From Komagataella phaffii GS115 (taxonomy: Eukaryota > Ascomycota > Pichiomycetes > Pichiales > Pichiaceae), in the NCBI RefSeq assembly GCF_000027005.1, contig NC_012963.1, forward strand, positions 2,480,001-2,544,000: DNA of 64,000 bases. The letters run 5' to 3'. The notes beneath the pieces were generated by a model. The model had not been told where the DNA came from. It did no database searches and worked only from the letters and a program-made list of their open reading frames with translations. Position numbers and translations under genes: made by a program. Below, one piece after another: positions 28,638 to 42,800 of the stretch. The stretch's first letter is position 1, and each line of letters opens with the position of its first letter.

Positions 28638-31600
28638 TTAAATGTCAAAGGTTTCTTCGGTGACTATACCGAAAAGATCAATGACATCTGCAATAATCTT
28701 GTCCAGCTCTTCAGTGATGGTGGACGTAACCAGAATGTAAGAGTACAACAAAACAAAGTCTTGGTTCGTCAAATACATGCTGTTTTCCTTATCTTTGGCT
28801 ACGCGATGTCGGATCTCACTTAGCTTAGCTAGCATTCTATCCTTTGCATGTTCAGTCGATGCAGGCTTGCTGGCTAACGGGAAGCCCAATCGAATTGCAG
28901 AAGCAACCATGTAGAAGATTAAAAAGACGCGATGTTCTAGCTCAGATCTCTCCGACTGGATATATGTAATCACCTCTTTTTCATTCTCAGTGATCATTGG
29001 ATCCACGTCAATGATACTGTTCATATTCTCAAATGCATCCATAATTTTATGTGTAGACTTCAGGAGACGGGTGTAAATATCTTGCGGGAATGGACCCTTC
29101 AGTCTCAGTTCTTTTGGAGCCTGTTTCAAACAAACCTCAAGTTCTGCAATAATACGACGAATGGCTTTTCTATCAGCAATACCAACCATCTTGTTTTCCT
29201 GCGTAAACTCATCATATTTGTAACTAAGAGGATCACTATTCCAGATTATTCCCATTCTTAACCAAAGAACGCATAGTCCTTTCCTCAATCTACTTCTGGC
29301 GCTATTTGGAAAGAAAAGCAAGGTGATTACCAGTGCCCAAACAACTCCCAGAGAAACACCAAAGAAACGGTGCATTGCAATATCGGAAACTATTGGATTC
29401 GTTCCACCTTCTTCATCATCACCCTCTCCAGAATCATAGTCATTTCTGGATAAACTGTACGAGTACAGAACGGTAAGGTTGTAAGTCAATAAAATAAACC
29501 GACCAAAGGCGTTATTCGTCTTCCATTGAAGTATGATATAAAAGGAAGGAACAGATATCAGAAATCCAGCCAAAGCTAGTCCAAAGACTTCCCCTTCAAA
29601 AATGTACCACGCTGCATAAGCGCTGAATGCACCTAAGAATGTGCCCAGGAACCTCCAATTAATCGTCATTGCAGTACCTCCTACCGATTTATTCATGATG
29701 ATACAGTACGTCACCAAAACCCACTCACCTTTCCATTCTGAAAATATGGCCTTTGTCTCTTCAACGAATGCCCATAGAGATATGCAGAATGCTCCAATAC
29801 CCACTTTGAAACCAAACTGAACGTCCACCCTTTGAAAGAACCGCAACAGACGCCACAAGTTGAAGCTCAAGGATCCACTTTGAACACTGTTCTCCGTTGT
29901 TTTTACATTTTGTAGCTTTAATAGCGCGTCATTCAATGTGACGGTAGGCCTGGAACGATTATTGTTCCTAAAAGCTTGGTAGCTATTGTTTGGGTTACGT
30001 TTCCAGAATTTCAGAAACTCGTAGCTCTTGGAGTCTACCAAAATTCGGTACTCATCTAGAACGGACAAGAACCCACTTAATTCATTGGAGAAATCAGATA
30101 ACAATGCAGCAAAATTACCACAACTTGCAGCAACCTCTTCTTGATTGATTTTGCTTTCAACATCAGCGTCTTCGGTAAACAATTTCTGGCCATAAAGCCT
30201 GTTTAAAGCTTTCATATGTCTACTGTTGAACAGATCAGAAGCTAGCTTCAAACTATGTTGAAAAGGAGCTGTGTTGGTGACTTCCAATTGAACTTGTTTA
30301 TTCTCAAACGGAACTCCATCCAATACCTGTCTCATAGTGAAAGAAAAGGATTTCATGGAAGGACCTAAATAAAAGATGAACACTTTGAACAGTTCTGCCG
30401 AATTCAATGCTACAAAATGATGATCTGCGTCTAATGGATCCTCGTCAATTCTAGATTTCCTCAAAGACTTCCCCATAAATTCATCGAGCGACACATCATT
30501 GACAAAAGTAGCAGCTTCAGTTTCGTCGTGCAATAAAGCCCATTGCATCTCAGCAGACGTCTTCAGACCAGACAAACTGCCACTCATTTTGACCAAGGAA
30601 TGAGCCATTTCTGAAAAATGTTTAAACTCTTTCTCCTTACCCCTCAAATACAGCTCATACTTAGCTTCATTGAGAGACTTGTATACTTTCTTCATATTGT
30701 TGTTCAATGAAGAATATAATTGGTTGACATCTTCTGAATCCACGGAATCGATAGTGACAAATTTATTGGGCAAAACTCGCAATAGCTGTGACATATCGTT
30801 GCAACATTCGTTCAATGAAGTACGCAGCTCAGTTATTGCACTTGTGGGCCATAAAAGAAAACAAACAATGCACGAAACAAACGATCCCATAAACACTATT
30901 GCCAGAAGGTATCTAATCTTCTCAACTGGAACTTGCGCACTGTTTAAACTTCCTTCTTTAACGATACAAGAAATCAGTGAGATGGCAGAAAGAGAACATG
31001 CGACGTTGAAGTTGGGCTTGTCTACCCTTTGTTTCATGAAGGAAATCAATCCCAGTGCAATAGAGCTAACCAGTAAATCTATTGCAATGGAGAGGATTCT
31101 ATGCCCCTGATCGAAGTAGAATGTTGAGGCTGTCATGCAAATAATGGATGTTAAGAATGCAAATGTCACACCAAGAATGGCAAATCCCATAGATTCAATC
31201 ATGGAACCCTTAGTTCTAGTGGCATGAAAATAGACACATACAGTGCACACAACATGCTTAGAGTCAATCTTTCCCAACAAATTTGATATGGGGGTGCAAT
31301 AGACGGACAAAGATGCCAAGAAGTAGGCAATTGACGACTTCAAAACGCCTTTCTGTGTCTTCGAAAGCTGGAAATGCGACATTTCTTTCACCTTGCGTGC
31401 CACCCAGGGCTCCGAGTCCAGATCAGGAGAGTAAGTAGCCAACAAAGGGTCACCTTCCTCTTCATATTCTCCTTCTTCTACCTCCATTCCATCAAGAGTG
31501 ACATCACCTGAGTCGTCCATGCCATAAGTGAAAACCCCTTGTACTTTTTTCCCAGACTCTGCCAGAATCACTGAAGTCTTCCTTGTGGGGGCTTTCATGC

Positions 31601-31745
31601 TATCGATTCTGGAGTAGGAGATATCCAGGTCGCCCAGGTCACTATGTGTGGAAGCATTGTCCTCTGTCGCCCTCAAGAAGCTTTTGTGGCGTTTAAAGTG
31701 ATTAGAAGGCCGTTTTTCTTTCTGATCTTGGCCGAAATAGCTCAT
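28638..31745 (-). CDS. BRE4-like polytopic membrane protein (FUSC/ArAE family)
   Basis: The 1035-residue protein has a hydrophilic N-terminus with an acidic patch (EVEEGEYEEEGD) and two blocks of transmembrane helices (about 135-305 and 625-790), separated by a long soluble middle and followed by a soluble C-terminus. This is the arrangement of the fungal fusaric-acid-resistance-like / brefeldin-A-sensitivity proteins (S. cerevisiae Bre4, YGL140C). The second block contains FGFKVGIGAF and EWKGEWVLVTYCIIMNKSVGGT, typical of the aromatic acid exporter fold. Transport function and substrate are not established. It lies between NAB2 and COQ8, on their strand, a position not occupied by such a gene in S. 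cerevisiae. Confidence 0.75.
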   Translation of the reverse strand: MSYFGQDQKEKRPSNHFKRHKSFLRATEDNASTHSDLGDLDISYSRIDSMKAPTRKTSVILAESGKKVQGVFTYGMDDSGDVTLDGMEVEEGEYEEEGDPLLATYSPDLDSEPWVARKVKEMSHFQLSKTQKGVLKSSIAYFLASLSVYCTPISNLLGKIDSKHVVCTVCVYFHATRTKGSMIESMGFAILGVTFAFLTSIICMTASTFYFDQGHRILSIAIDLLVSSIALGLISFMKQRVDKPNFNVACSLSAISLISCIVKEGSLNSAQVPVEKIRYLLAIVFMGSFVSCIVCFLLWPTSAITELRTSLNECCNDMSQLLRVLPNKFVTIDSVDSEDVNQLYSSLNNNMKKVYKSLNEAKYELYLRGKEKEFKHFSEMAHSLVKMSGSLSGLKTSAEMQWALLHDETEAATFVNDVSLDEFMGKSLRKSRIDEDPLDADHHFVALNSAELFKVFIFYLGPSMKSFSFTMRQVLDGVPFENKQVQLEVTNTAPFQHSLKLASDLFNSRHMKALNRLYGQKLFTEDADVESKINQEEVAASCGNFAALLSDFSNELSGFLSVLDEYRILVDSKSYEFLKFWKRNPNNSYQAFRNNNRSRPTVTLNDALLKLQNVKTTENSVQSGSLSFNLWRLLRFFQRVDVQFGFKVGIGAFCISLWAFVEETKAIFSEWKGEWVLVTYCIIMNKSVGGTAMTINWRFLGTFLGAFSAYAAWYIFEGEVFGLALAGFLISVPSFYIILQWKTNNAFGRFILLTYNLTVLYSYSLSRNDYDSGEGDDEEGGTNPIVSDIAMHRFFGVSLGVVWALVITLLFFPNSARSRLRKGLCVLWLRMGIIWNSDPLSYKYDEFTQENKMVGIADRKAIRRIIAELEVCLKQAPKELRLKGPFPQDIYTRLLKSTHKIMDAFENMNSIIDVDPMITENEKEVITYIQSERSELEHRVFLIFYMVASAIRLGFPLASKPASTEHAKDRMLAKLSEIRHRVAKDKENSMYLTNQDFVLLYSYILVTSTITEELDKIIADVIDLFGIVTEETFDI

Positions 31746-31895
31746 TTGGCTCAATAACTGCTAGGGTTATAGATTGAGCTGAGACACAATTGATGCAAGA
31801 GAGGGAAAAAAATATCAGATACGCGAATTCTGCTAATAACTATACGGCTGTTATCTATTTACATTTTGTAATGTGCTATATATTAATCAGCGTCT

Positions 31896-33659
31896 TTACT
31901 CCTCGTACTCTAATCCCACTACCTCTTCGAATATCTGCTCACAGGGCACGGTAGCCTGTAGCTTGGAGCATAGGAGGTAGGCTCCACTCAACTTTCTGTG
32001 TAAGCTGTAAGTCTCTTCTGGTGGTGGGGTAAGTCTCTCCTCCAACATGGTACCAATGTTCTTTCGGACTCTGTCAGTGACATCTTGGCTACTGAAATCG
32101 TAGGAGCTGCCAGCATTATCTGCTGGAGAAAATGGTTCCCCAAGAACAAGAACTGAGTCAATATGAGCTTGCTTCATGGAGTCTTTCTCCATTCCTGTCA
32201 GATAGCCAAGCTTCAACGAGTACTTTTCAACTCTGTCTCGATCCTTTCGCACAGAGGCTCTCAAACAGTTGGCGTAGTTGGTCACAAACTCTTCTCCAAA
32301 CTCTCTGGAAGCTCCAAAGTCTAGCAACTCAATCTTCTTAGTTTCGGGGTTGTAAAGGAAATTGGCCCAGTTTGGATCAGTCTGCATGAACCTGAACCTA
32401 AATATTTCAGTCAAACACAGCCTCATAATGTTGGTAGCAATCCAATTGTTTGTTTCTTGGTCCCATTTGCCCTTCACAATTTCAGTACCCTTCATATGTT
32501 GCATGGTTAAAATGTGCTCACTACTCAGTTCATGTAGAACTTCTGGCACTTCGAAAACAGGATCGTCATGCAGCAGCTCCCTGAACCTGTCCAGGCTCTG
32601 AGCTTCTCTAATGTAATCACACTCCCATTTCAATTCCATTCTTGCATTCGCAATGGTTTTATCCAAGAATAAACCCGCAGGAAGTAATCTGGACGCAGTC
32701 ATCAGTAGGAGTAAATTGTTCAGATCGGAATCAATACTATCGACAACTCCCGGATACTGGATCTTAACGACAACAGGGTCCAAATCTTTGGTGACAGCAG
32801 CATGCACTTGCCCGATTGAGGCAGCAGCAATGGGAACATCAGTGAACGAGGTAAAGTACTTGGTTCTCCAATCAGAGCCTAGTTCTGCCGTCATGACCTT
32901 ATGAAGCTGGGATTGAGGCATGTAATGAGCGCTATTTTGAACTCGTTGAAGGATGACTTGGATATCCCGGGGCAGAACAGAGGAATCTTGGAAGGACAGC
33001 ATCTGACCTACTTTCAAAGCTGCTCCTCTCATCTTGGAGAACTTCTTTGCAATTCTCTCAATATTTTCCGGCGACATGATCAGACTTTTCAATTCAGGCG
33101 ATTTACCGCTTGAGTAGCTTTTGAAGGTTTCTTTTGCCATTCCAACACCAACCCCGGCAGCCAAAGAGCCATAATGGAAGAGTCTGCTTAACCTTGTACT
33201 TGGTACCGAAGATTGGTCCATTTGAAACTCCGGTTGGGCCAGTTCTTGTAGAATTTTCTCCTTTTTTGTCTTAATATCCTGGTTCTCGTTTAAGGTCAAC
33301 CTAGTTGTGTGGAAGGCTCTTTTATTAGAAGGTCCTTTCGTGTTTGAAGGAGGTTTGGGTCTATGCTCTTCGCCCAAGGAGTTTTCAACCTCTGCAGTGG
33401 ATCGCACGCTATTTGCCTTTTGCCTAGCAATTTCGAAAATATCTGTTTCCACTTCTTTTGAATCTAGCGGAGGGATTCCGACAGATTTTTCAGCTTTGGA
33501 TCTGGCTTCGTTAGCTTTCTGTTTCGCTTCCTCCCATAGCTTGCTGTCTAGATGCCAGGAGGGAAACGTTCTCTGGTAAATCAACTCGGCTGACCCTTTC
33601 AGAACTTTGGAGGCCCCGGAAGCGATAAGGAATGTCTCATACAGTATTCTTCCGGACAT
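31896..33659 (-). CDS. COQ8: Coq8/ABC1 atypical kinase of coenzyme Q synthesis
   Basis: The 587-residue protein is a UbiB-family (ADCK3) kinase-like ATPase of the mitochondrial matrix face, needed to hold the CoQ synthesis complex. Family marks are the KVGQ motif in [14 protein letters not shown] (216-219), the Ala-rich loop AAAS (278-281) replacing the glycine-rich loop, [10 protein letters not shown] with the ATP Lys at about 299, the [13 protein letters not shown]lu helix, and the metal-binding [11 protein letters not shown]. The N-terminal 150 residues form a charged linker. It is divergent from PRP43 with 161 bp between start codons; the same pair is divergent in S. cerevisiae (YGL119W/YGL120C). 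Confidence 0.95.
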   Translation of the reverse strand: MSGRILYETFLIASGASKVLKGSAELIYQRTFPSWHLDSKLWEEAKQKANEARSKAEKSVGIPPLDSKEVETDIFEIARQKANSVRSTAEVENSLGEEHRPKPPSNTKGPSNKRAFHTTRLTLNENQDIKTKKEKILQELAQPEFQMDQSSVPSTRLSRLFHYGSLAAGVGVGMAKETFKSYSSGKSPELKSLIMSPENIERIAKKFSKMRGAALKVGQMLSFQDSSVLPRDIQVILQRVQNSAHYMPQSQLHKVMTAELGSDWRTKYFTSFTDVPIAAASIGQVHAAVTKDLDPVVVKIQYPGVVDSIDSDLNNLLLLMTASRLLPAGLFLDKTIANARMELKWECDYIREAQSLDRFRELLHDDPVFEVPEVLHELSSEHILTMQHMKGTEIVKGKWDQETNNWIATNIMRLCLTEIFRFRFMQTDPNWANFLYNPETKKIELLDFGASREFGEEFVTNYANCLRASVRKDRDRVEKYSLKLGYLTGMEKDSMKQAHIDSVLVLGEPFSPADNAGSSYDFSSQDVTDRVRKNIGTMLEERLTPPPEETYSLHRKLSGAYLLCSKLQATVPCEQIFEEVVGLEYEE

Positions 33660-33805
33660 GGTTAGAGATAATTGGGTGGCAGTGGAGGTGGAGTCGTATA
33701 CGAGGCCAACCAGATGAGAGTCGGGACGATGAGAGTGGTTTAGCGAATATCAGATGCCTTAAAAAAAAAAACTAAACTCCAGAAAAACTGTACATCTTCC
33801 TCTAA

Positions 33806-36082
<2,277 letters not shown>

Positions 36083-36144
36083 CCAACTGTATATCTTTTC
36101 AAAATTAGTTTATAATATATCATGGGCATTATTGAACTCTATAA

Positions 36145-37242
36145 TCACTCTTTCAACGAAAGAACCTTCTCGACAGCTCTTATAATAGTTGGGGTGTCTG
36201 GGAAGGCAAAGTCTTCTAATTCCTTGGCGTAGGGGGTTGGAACTTCACATCCGGTCACTCTTTCAACAGGGGCATCTAGGTAGTCAAAAGCTTCGGATTC
36301 CATGACCTGAGCGCAAATCTCGGAACCAACACCAAAGGCTGGGAAACCGGCTTCAACAGTTATCAGATGGTTGGTCTTCTTGACAGATTCAACAATGGCA
36401 GGAACATCCAATGGCTTGATGGAACGAAGGTTGAGAACCTCAGATGAGACACCATACTTTTCCTTCAAAATGGTGGCTGCCTCCAAACAGAACTGCAAAT
36501 TTCTGCTGTGGGATACAATCGTGATATCGGTACCTTCACGCTCGATCTTGGCTTTACCAATTGGAACAGTGAAATCAGGGGACAGAACCTCAGGAGAAAC
36601 TTCGAACTCTTCGTTGTACAACAGTTCATTTTCCAAAAAGATGGTAGGGTTTGGGTCTCTGATGGCGCTCTTGAACAGACCCTTATAGTCCTCGGCAGAG
36701 TAGGGAGAGATAACTTTCAGACCTGGGATAGATCCGTACCAAGCAGAGTAGTCCTGGGAATGTTGGGCTGCAACACCAGCAGCAGCTCCGTTAGGACCAC
36801 GGAAAGTGATGTTACAGGGTTGCTTACCACCAGACATGTAGAGGGTCTTGGCAGCGGAATTGATAATGTGATCGATTGACTGCATGGCAAAGTTAAATGT
36901 CATGAATTCGCAGATTGGCTTCAAGCCTGCCAACGAAGCACCCACAGCAAGACCAGTGAAACCCATTTCGGTAATTGGGGTATCAACGATTCGTTTGGGC
37001 CCGTATTTGTCTAGCAGTCCTCTGGAAACCTTGTAAGCACCGTTGTACTGTGCGACCTCCTCACCGATCAAGAACACCTCAGGGTCTCTGTCCAATTCTT
37101 CGGCCATGGCTGAATTCAAAGCGTCTCTGACAGACAACTTTGTTGGACCCGCCGAGGAAGAAGCTGCTCTCAATGAGTTTACACTCATGCGGGTCAATTG
37201 GGGCTTGAGGCCTGCTTTGGCTACTGCTTGAAATGGCAACAT
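36145..37242 (-). CDS. PDB1: Pyruvate dehydrogenase E1 beta subunit
   Basis: The 365-residue protein is the beta subunit of mitochondrial pyruvate dehydrogenase E1. A presequence ([21 protein letters not shown]) precedes a transketolase-like pyrimidine domain ([38 protein letters not shown] in pieces, with the conserved GEEV Glu). [17 protein letters not shown] and a transketolase C-terminal domain follow, ending ADTPTI-like [15 protein letters not shown]. With E1 alpha it decarboxylates pyruvate using thiamine diphosphate. Convergent with PRP43 (62 bp). Confidence 0.97.
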   Translation of the reverse strand: MLPFQAVAKAGLKPQLTRMSVNSLRAASSSAGPTKLSVRDALNSAMAEELDRDPEVFLIGEEVAQYNGAYKVSRGLLDKYGPKRIVDTPITEMGFTGLAVGASLAGLKPICEFMTFNFAMQSIDHIINSAAKTLYMSGGKQPCNITFRGPNGAAAGVAAQHSQDYSAWYGSIPGLKVISPYSAEDYKGLFKSAIRDPNPTIFLENELLYNEEFEVSPEVLSPDFTVPIGKAKIEREGTDITIVSHSRNLQFCLEAATILKEKYGVSSEVLNLRSIKPLDVPAIVESVKKTNHLITVEAGFPAFGVGSEICAQVMESEAFDYLDAPVERVTGCEVPTPYAKELEDFAFPDTPTIIRAVEKVLSLKE

Positions 37243-37563
37243 TGTGGTGAGAGTGAACCTTGTGGGTAAAAGAGAAAGTAGGAACTAACAGGTAATCAAT
37301 GAGGTTTTCCTTTACGGGTTCCTTGTTTCGCACCTCACAGAAGTTTGTTAGGCGGAGTGCATCCGACCGCGGTTTATACCACTAAAAGTTACACCGAATG
37401 CATCACGTGATATGGAGATCCCCTCATTATTGTTTCGGTGGGGGAAAAGCACCAATTTACGCGCGCAATCGACTCGGACTAGGGAAGCCTCGGAACATCA
37501 GACATCCAATATTATTACTTTATTCAACTAATAGGTACTTCTTATATAACAGATAATCACCGA
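37243..37563 (-). promoter_or_regulatory. PDB1 upstream region with TCACGTGA
   Basis: 321 bp between the PDB1 start and the NOT4 3' end. Contains the palindrome TCACGTGA (37403-37410) and an ACGCGCGC element near 37459-37466. Expected to be the PDB1 promoter; binding factors are inferred (CACGTG suits bHLH factors such as Cbf1). Confidence 0.45.
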
Positions 37564-39622
37564 CTAAGCATTGATCGAGTTTCTACCCTCCCCGTTCATC
37601 AGCTGGTTCAATAGTTCAGATGATGGAGTGTTATGAGTTTCCGTAGTGTGATTGGTCACTCCACTAAACAATCCTGGGGGTGGAGGTGTAGCTGAGACCC
37701 CAGATCCTTCTCTGATGTTAGTGAACATTGGATTGGATGAGTTGTCATGCTGAGCATGGGCTAAAACTTGAGCTTGAGCTTGGGCCTGAGCTTGGGCCTG
37801 TTGCATCAAGTACTGTTGTGGGAAATTTTGGCCTTGTGTTTGAGGTTGGTGATATTGTTGCTGCTGCTGCTGCTGCAATTGCTGAAGAAGGTGTTCCTGT
37901 TGTTGACGCTGCTGTTGCTGTTGCTGCTGCTGTTGCGCAAGTTGTAGTTGCTGTATTTGTTGCAATTGTTGGATGTGCTGCTGCTGCAATTGTTGCTGTT
38001 GTTGCTGTTGCTGTGCCTGCTGCTGTTGGGCCTGCTGAGCCTGTTGTTGAACCTGCTGAGCCTGCTGGGCCTGCTGAGCTTGTTGAGCCTGTTGAACTTG
38101 CTGTGCCTGTTGCACCTGCTGAGATTGCTGCTGCTGCTGTAACTGCTGTTGACTTGGAGTAGCTCTGTAGAAACTATAGTTCTTAACTCCAGGAGAAAAC
38201 AGCAACAAGTCCACCAAATGGGACATATCCTCCGAATTCCCATCCTTACTTTCTTCGAAAAAAGCCGGGGCTTGCTGGAAACCAGATAAAAATAATCTCG
38301 GAATATCCCTCTTTCTATATTTATATTCTCCCTTCAATTGATATCCAGAATTTGATGATTGAAAAAAAGTTCTGACAGTTTCTTCAATATTTTCGACAGC
38401 AGATAGAATTTCTTTGGATACTTCATCCAAGGATTCGTGTGCATCCGATTTCTTTTCCTTCTTTTTGGGAGCAGGCGGAGTATGCAAGTTTGCATGAAGT
38501 TGCTGAGTCTCTGCAAAACTTGGGAACGAGCTGGTATTCCTCAATGTTGAGTGATCCACACTAGGAGATTGGAAAGTTGGAAGAATTGTAGAAGACGCTT
38601 TGGTATTCTTTCCCCAGGAAGCAGTAGAAGGTAAAATAGATCCATCGGATACTTGTGTATCCACATGACGTTCTGTAGCGACAGGTTCTTCAATAGTTGG
38701 TGAGGGAACCATGTCCGGGGGTGGAATAAGACCATGAACAGCAGCTCTTGGACTTTCACCCATTTTTAAACCCTGTCTAGTAGATAGATCCTGTCTTGTG
38801 TAAGAGTCGGCTTCTTCACCAGGTTCGTGCAAAAACATACAATTAGGGTTTGGACAATTCTGACCCTTTAAATAAGAAGAACAGTACTTCGTGGTACCAT
38901 GGGCAGCTCTTAAAACTCTCCCGTCAGAGATAGAACCATCTACCGCCGCTATGCATCTTGAAGCATCTTCCTTCCTAGCAAAAGTCACATAAACACCGAA
39001 GCCTGGGTTATGATTGTGGTGATTTGTGCGATTTCTTTTATTGATGACAATTTTGAGAATCTTACCGTATTGACCAAAATATTTTTCACTTCTTAAGACA
39101 TTATGTAGTTCCTCAGGAGACACTGGTGGGTTCAAGCCAACCACGTACACCAGGTTCTTTTGAATGACTCTCATGCCTGCCAAATGACGTCGAGACGCCT
39201 GCTCTGCATCTTTCTTTTCCTTTTCCTTTTGCTTTCTCTCTTTCTCTTTTCTGGCCTGCTTAGCCTGATTAAGTTTCCATTCTTCCTGGGAAATCACTTT
39301 GTATTCGACGTTCTTATCTTCATATGGCCGACGACATGCAGGGCATTTCCCGTTTAATTCAGGATTCTGACGGATGTTGTTGTAGCAGAATTGACACACC
39401 TGGTAACCACATGGACAGGGCTTGAAATTTTTGTCTGAGATATCCATTTCTTCCACACATAACGGACTAGTTGCATGTTAGTAAAACGAAGCAAAAAAAA
39501 CACACTATAACATCAAGAAAAGCCCGTCTTGAGCGAGCTTTCTGTTGCTTCAAAAAACACAATATAACTTACCAAACATCTTCTTCTTGATCCGATATGA
39601 ATGTATCGTCATTATTCATCAT
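37564..39622 (-). CDS. NOT4: CCR4-NOT ubiquitin ligase Not4 (spliced)
   Basis: Exon 1 is 39573-39622 and exon 2 is 37564-39466. The 106-nt intron has GTAAGT, a perfect TACTAAC and CTAG. The 650-residue product starts MMNNDDTFISDQEEDV, and the splice junction creates the first RING Cys (Cys17). This restores the whole C4C4 RING: CPLC at 17-20, CPCGYQVCQFC, then CPACRR. A charged coiled linker, an RRM (about 115-205) and a CCCH finger (KGQNCPNPNCMFLH) follow. The C-terminal half has a very long Gln/Ala tract (about 455-590). Not4 ubiquitinates stalled-ribosome and misfolded clients within CCR4-NOT. Without the intron the first two zinc ligands would be missing. Confidence 0.93.
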
Positions 39623-39823
39623 TTTCGTTATAGTTCAGCCGGTAGTTGTCAGCTTTATCTTGGTAGGTGATGGCGTTCTGCAGACACTGGGATATTTTCC
39701 ATCCCGCGGGAGAAATTAGGTGGTACACTTCACAATGTCTGGGGCTCCCTCACCTCTTACATAGCAAGGGCTCTCACCACACTATCGAATCTACGCGTCG
39801 TGTAGGCCTGCACACTTAAGACA

Positions 39824-42800
39824 ATGGAGACGAATATAATCCAGACCCTACGCTTTCTGGCTAGTGCTAATAACGATGAGCGATCAGCTGCAGAGAAGAA
39901 TTTGAGCTCGTGCATGGAATCCGATCCTTCTGGAACGAATTTGTCTCTGATTCGAGTTGCGTTGAAAGATTCCGTGGAATTAGACATCAAGCAGGCTTCA
40001 TTGCTGGTTTTGAAGCGATTTGTGCCGAAATATTGGTCCATGGGGTTTCAATCTTTTGTTGGACCTCCAATTGACCAGGCAGTCAAGCAGGAAATCAGAG
40101 CTTCGTTGCTCCAGCTTCTCAGTGACCCAAGCTCCAAGATCAGAAGTAGTACTTCCTACGCAATTGTCCAGATCGCTGTTGTTGACTACCCAGACGAATG
40201 GCCATCACTATTGAATGATCTTTACGAACTGACTAATAGTCCAAACAGACGCTACTATACAATTCTGGGTGGCTTGAAAGTTCTTCATGATTTATTTGAC
40301 GATCTGGTCACTGATGAGCAATTCTTTGAGCAAGGCGTGGGGCTTGCAGTGATGAAACATTGCCAGCAATTATTAGCAGATAGAGACATTCCAATTGAAC
40401 TGAAAACTGATACTTTGAAATTACTGCTAAGTTGTATCAGACAACTTCAAGGACCCGAGATTCATGACAACGATAATAGAGTATTGATGGTGAAAGAAAT
40501 CATTCCAGAACTGGTTAATATCATTTGTTCGTTTTTGCAAGAGTTTTCATCAGAGAAATTCCTAGACTTGATCAATGTTCAGAGTTATAAAGCTGAATTG
40601 TATCGAATCTTGAACGTTATCGCCAATGAGTTTTCATGGATCTTTCTCAAAGTCAACCTTCAGCTAGCTTCTCAATTGCTACCGTTAATTATAAAGGAGC
40701 TCTCAATTTTGGAGCCGGTTTGCACCAGCTTGATTATAGAAACGAAGAACTCAGCTGGCATCACGTCCGTATTCAGAGATTATGATTCCTTTAAAGAGGT
40801 AAATATAGAAGACTCAGACCCACTGAAAGTTATCAAAGATGAACTGAGTGAACAGTTAAGTTTATTAGGTACACTTTCAGAATTTTCCAAAATTTCATCC
40901 TTAGAAGATCAGTCGTGCTTCTACACATTATTAGATACCCTGACTAAACTAGCAGTCATTCCCCAAGATGTTGAAGAGATTTGGGAGTCCGATTTCAATG
41001 AATTTGTTACCACTGAAACTGGTATGTCTATTGATTTCAGCATAAGATCCGAAATACTGGATTTCCTTTCGAATTTGAACAAAATTGATTCTTCGTTTCT
41101 GACTTGCACATTACTTGATCGATACACTCCGCATGCTACTGAACTTGCAAACAATCCCTCCGAGATACTTCACGACTTAAAGGTAAAGGAAAGTACAGTG
41201 TTTCTTTTGGAGGGATGTTTTGTGAATGAGTCAGAAGGGAAGAAAATCAACCACACTCTTTCTTCCACATTAGAGGCATTTCTTAACACAATCAAACTTT
41301 ACTTTGACAATGGAGTCTTTGATAGTGCCAGCTTTAACTTGTACATTTGCCGAATTATTTTAATTATCCCCAGATTTCTGGAGAAATTTCAAGTCAATAT
41401 TGATCACATTTCCTTTGGGGTCTATGCATTAAGAGAAATTTTTACCATTAAGGCGAATAAGCCGGTTACTAATGAGCTGATTGATGCTTCTATTTTGATC
41501 AGTTTTACCTATTTGAATCATTTCATACCATCTTCCAAGTTTGAGACTGATATCCAATATGGATTGCTAAACATTGTTTCATCTTTAGTAGAGGATTCGG
41601 AGGAAGACACAAACACTGTGCTTTTGGAAGCCTTATCGATCATTATAAATATCGATATTCAGAGACTTAATTCAGCTCCTGATGCTGCGACCCTTCAGTT
41701 GATCTACTCCATCACTTACAAAGATCCTTCCAATTACCAAGCAATTTTAAGTGCCAAGGAATGTTTAGCTGACCTCCTTTCCGGTATATCGTTGGAAAAT
41801 TATATGAATCATTGTTCCAAAGGTTTACCTATTGTATTGGAGACGATTACATCATCACTATCCAAAACGTTGGAGTATTCACCGGAATTGAATCTATCTC
41901 TGGAGCTGCTAACCAATTTCATTCAGCAGGCTCCTAAGAATGAGCTTCCAGCTAGCGTTTTCTCTGCCATTTTTTCTCCCTTGACTAAACTGATTTTGTC
42001 AGTGTCAGATGACCAAATCCTCCAGAGTTCCAGTGAAGTTTTCAATGCTTTGCTCAAACAGGCGTCACATTTAGTTTCACAGTATTCGTCAGAAGATGGC
42101 GAGAGTGGGGTAGAAATGACTATCAAGGTTATATCAAAGTTCTTGTCCCCCGAACTGTCCGATAGTGCCATTTTAAACCTGGGTGATTTAATCATTACTT
42201 TGATCACTTACTTCAAAGACCAGAACATTGTTAACAAGTATTTGGAGACCATTTTGAAATCAGTTACTGTCCGATTATCAGTAACTAAAGAATTGGTCAC
42301 CATAGAAAATTTGGTCTTAATTTTCAGCACACTGACTTTGATATCACCTGAAGAAACTTTAGACTTTTTAACAAATTTTACTATCAACGATGAACATGGC
42401 GAGAAAAAATCTGCTTTATACATCATCCTTCCCATCTGGTTCAACGTGTTTGAAATTGTTAGAGGGTATGAGCAGATAATAACTAACGTCAAAGCGTTTA
42501 TCGCTATCTTCAAACTTGGTGACATGAGGATAGATGAGATGATAGTGAATGGCGACCTAATAGTTGATCCGAATGTTGACCCTGATCTCATTATCACTAG
42601 ATCAATGGCCAAAAAGATTCCAACTCGCTTCCAACAAATTACAGCGTCGTTGAAAATCCTGAAGCTTTTGATCAACGAGCTTAAATTCCAGTGCAAGCAA
42701 TTGGATACAAAGAGTATTATTGAACGATCTATCGATGTTGATAAAGTTGTTGCAGCAGGAGGAGGTGACTTAGGACAAGACAATGATGACACTGAAGGCT

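Noticed and set aside
37728..38162. Plus-strand Val/Ala-rich and Leu-rich frames across the NOT4 Q tract
   Set aside because: They are mirror translations of the CAG/CAA repeat and carry no gene features.
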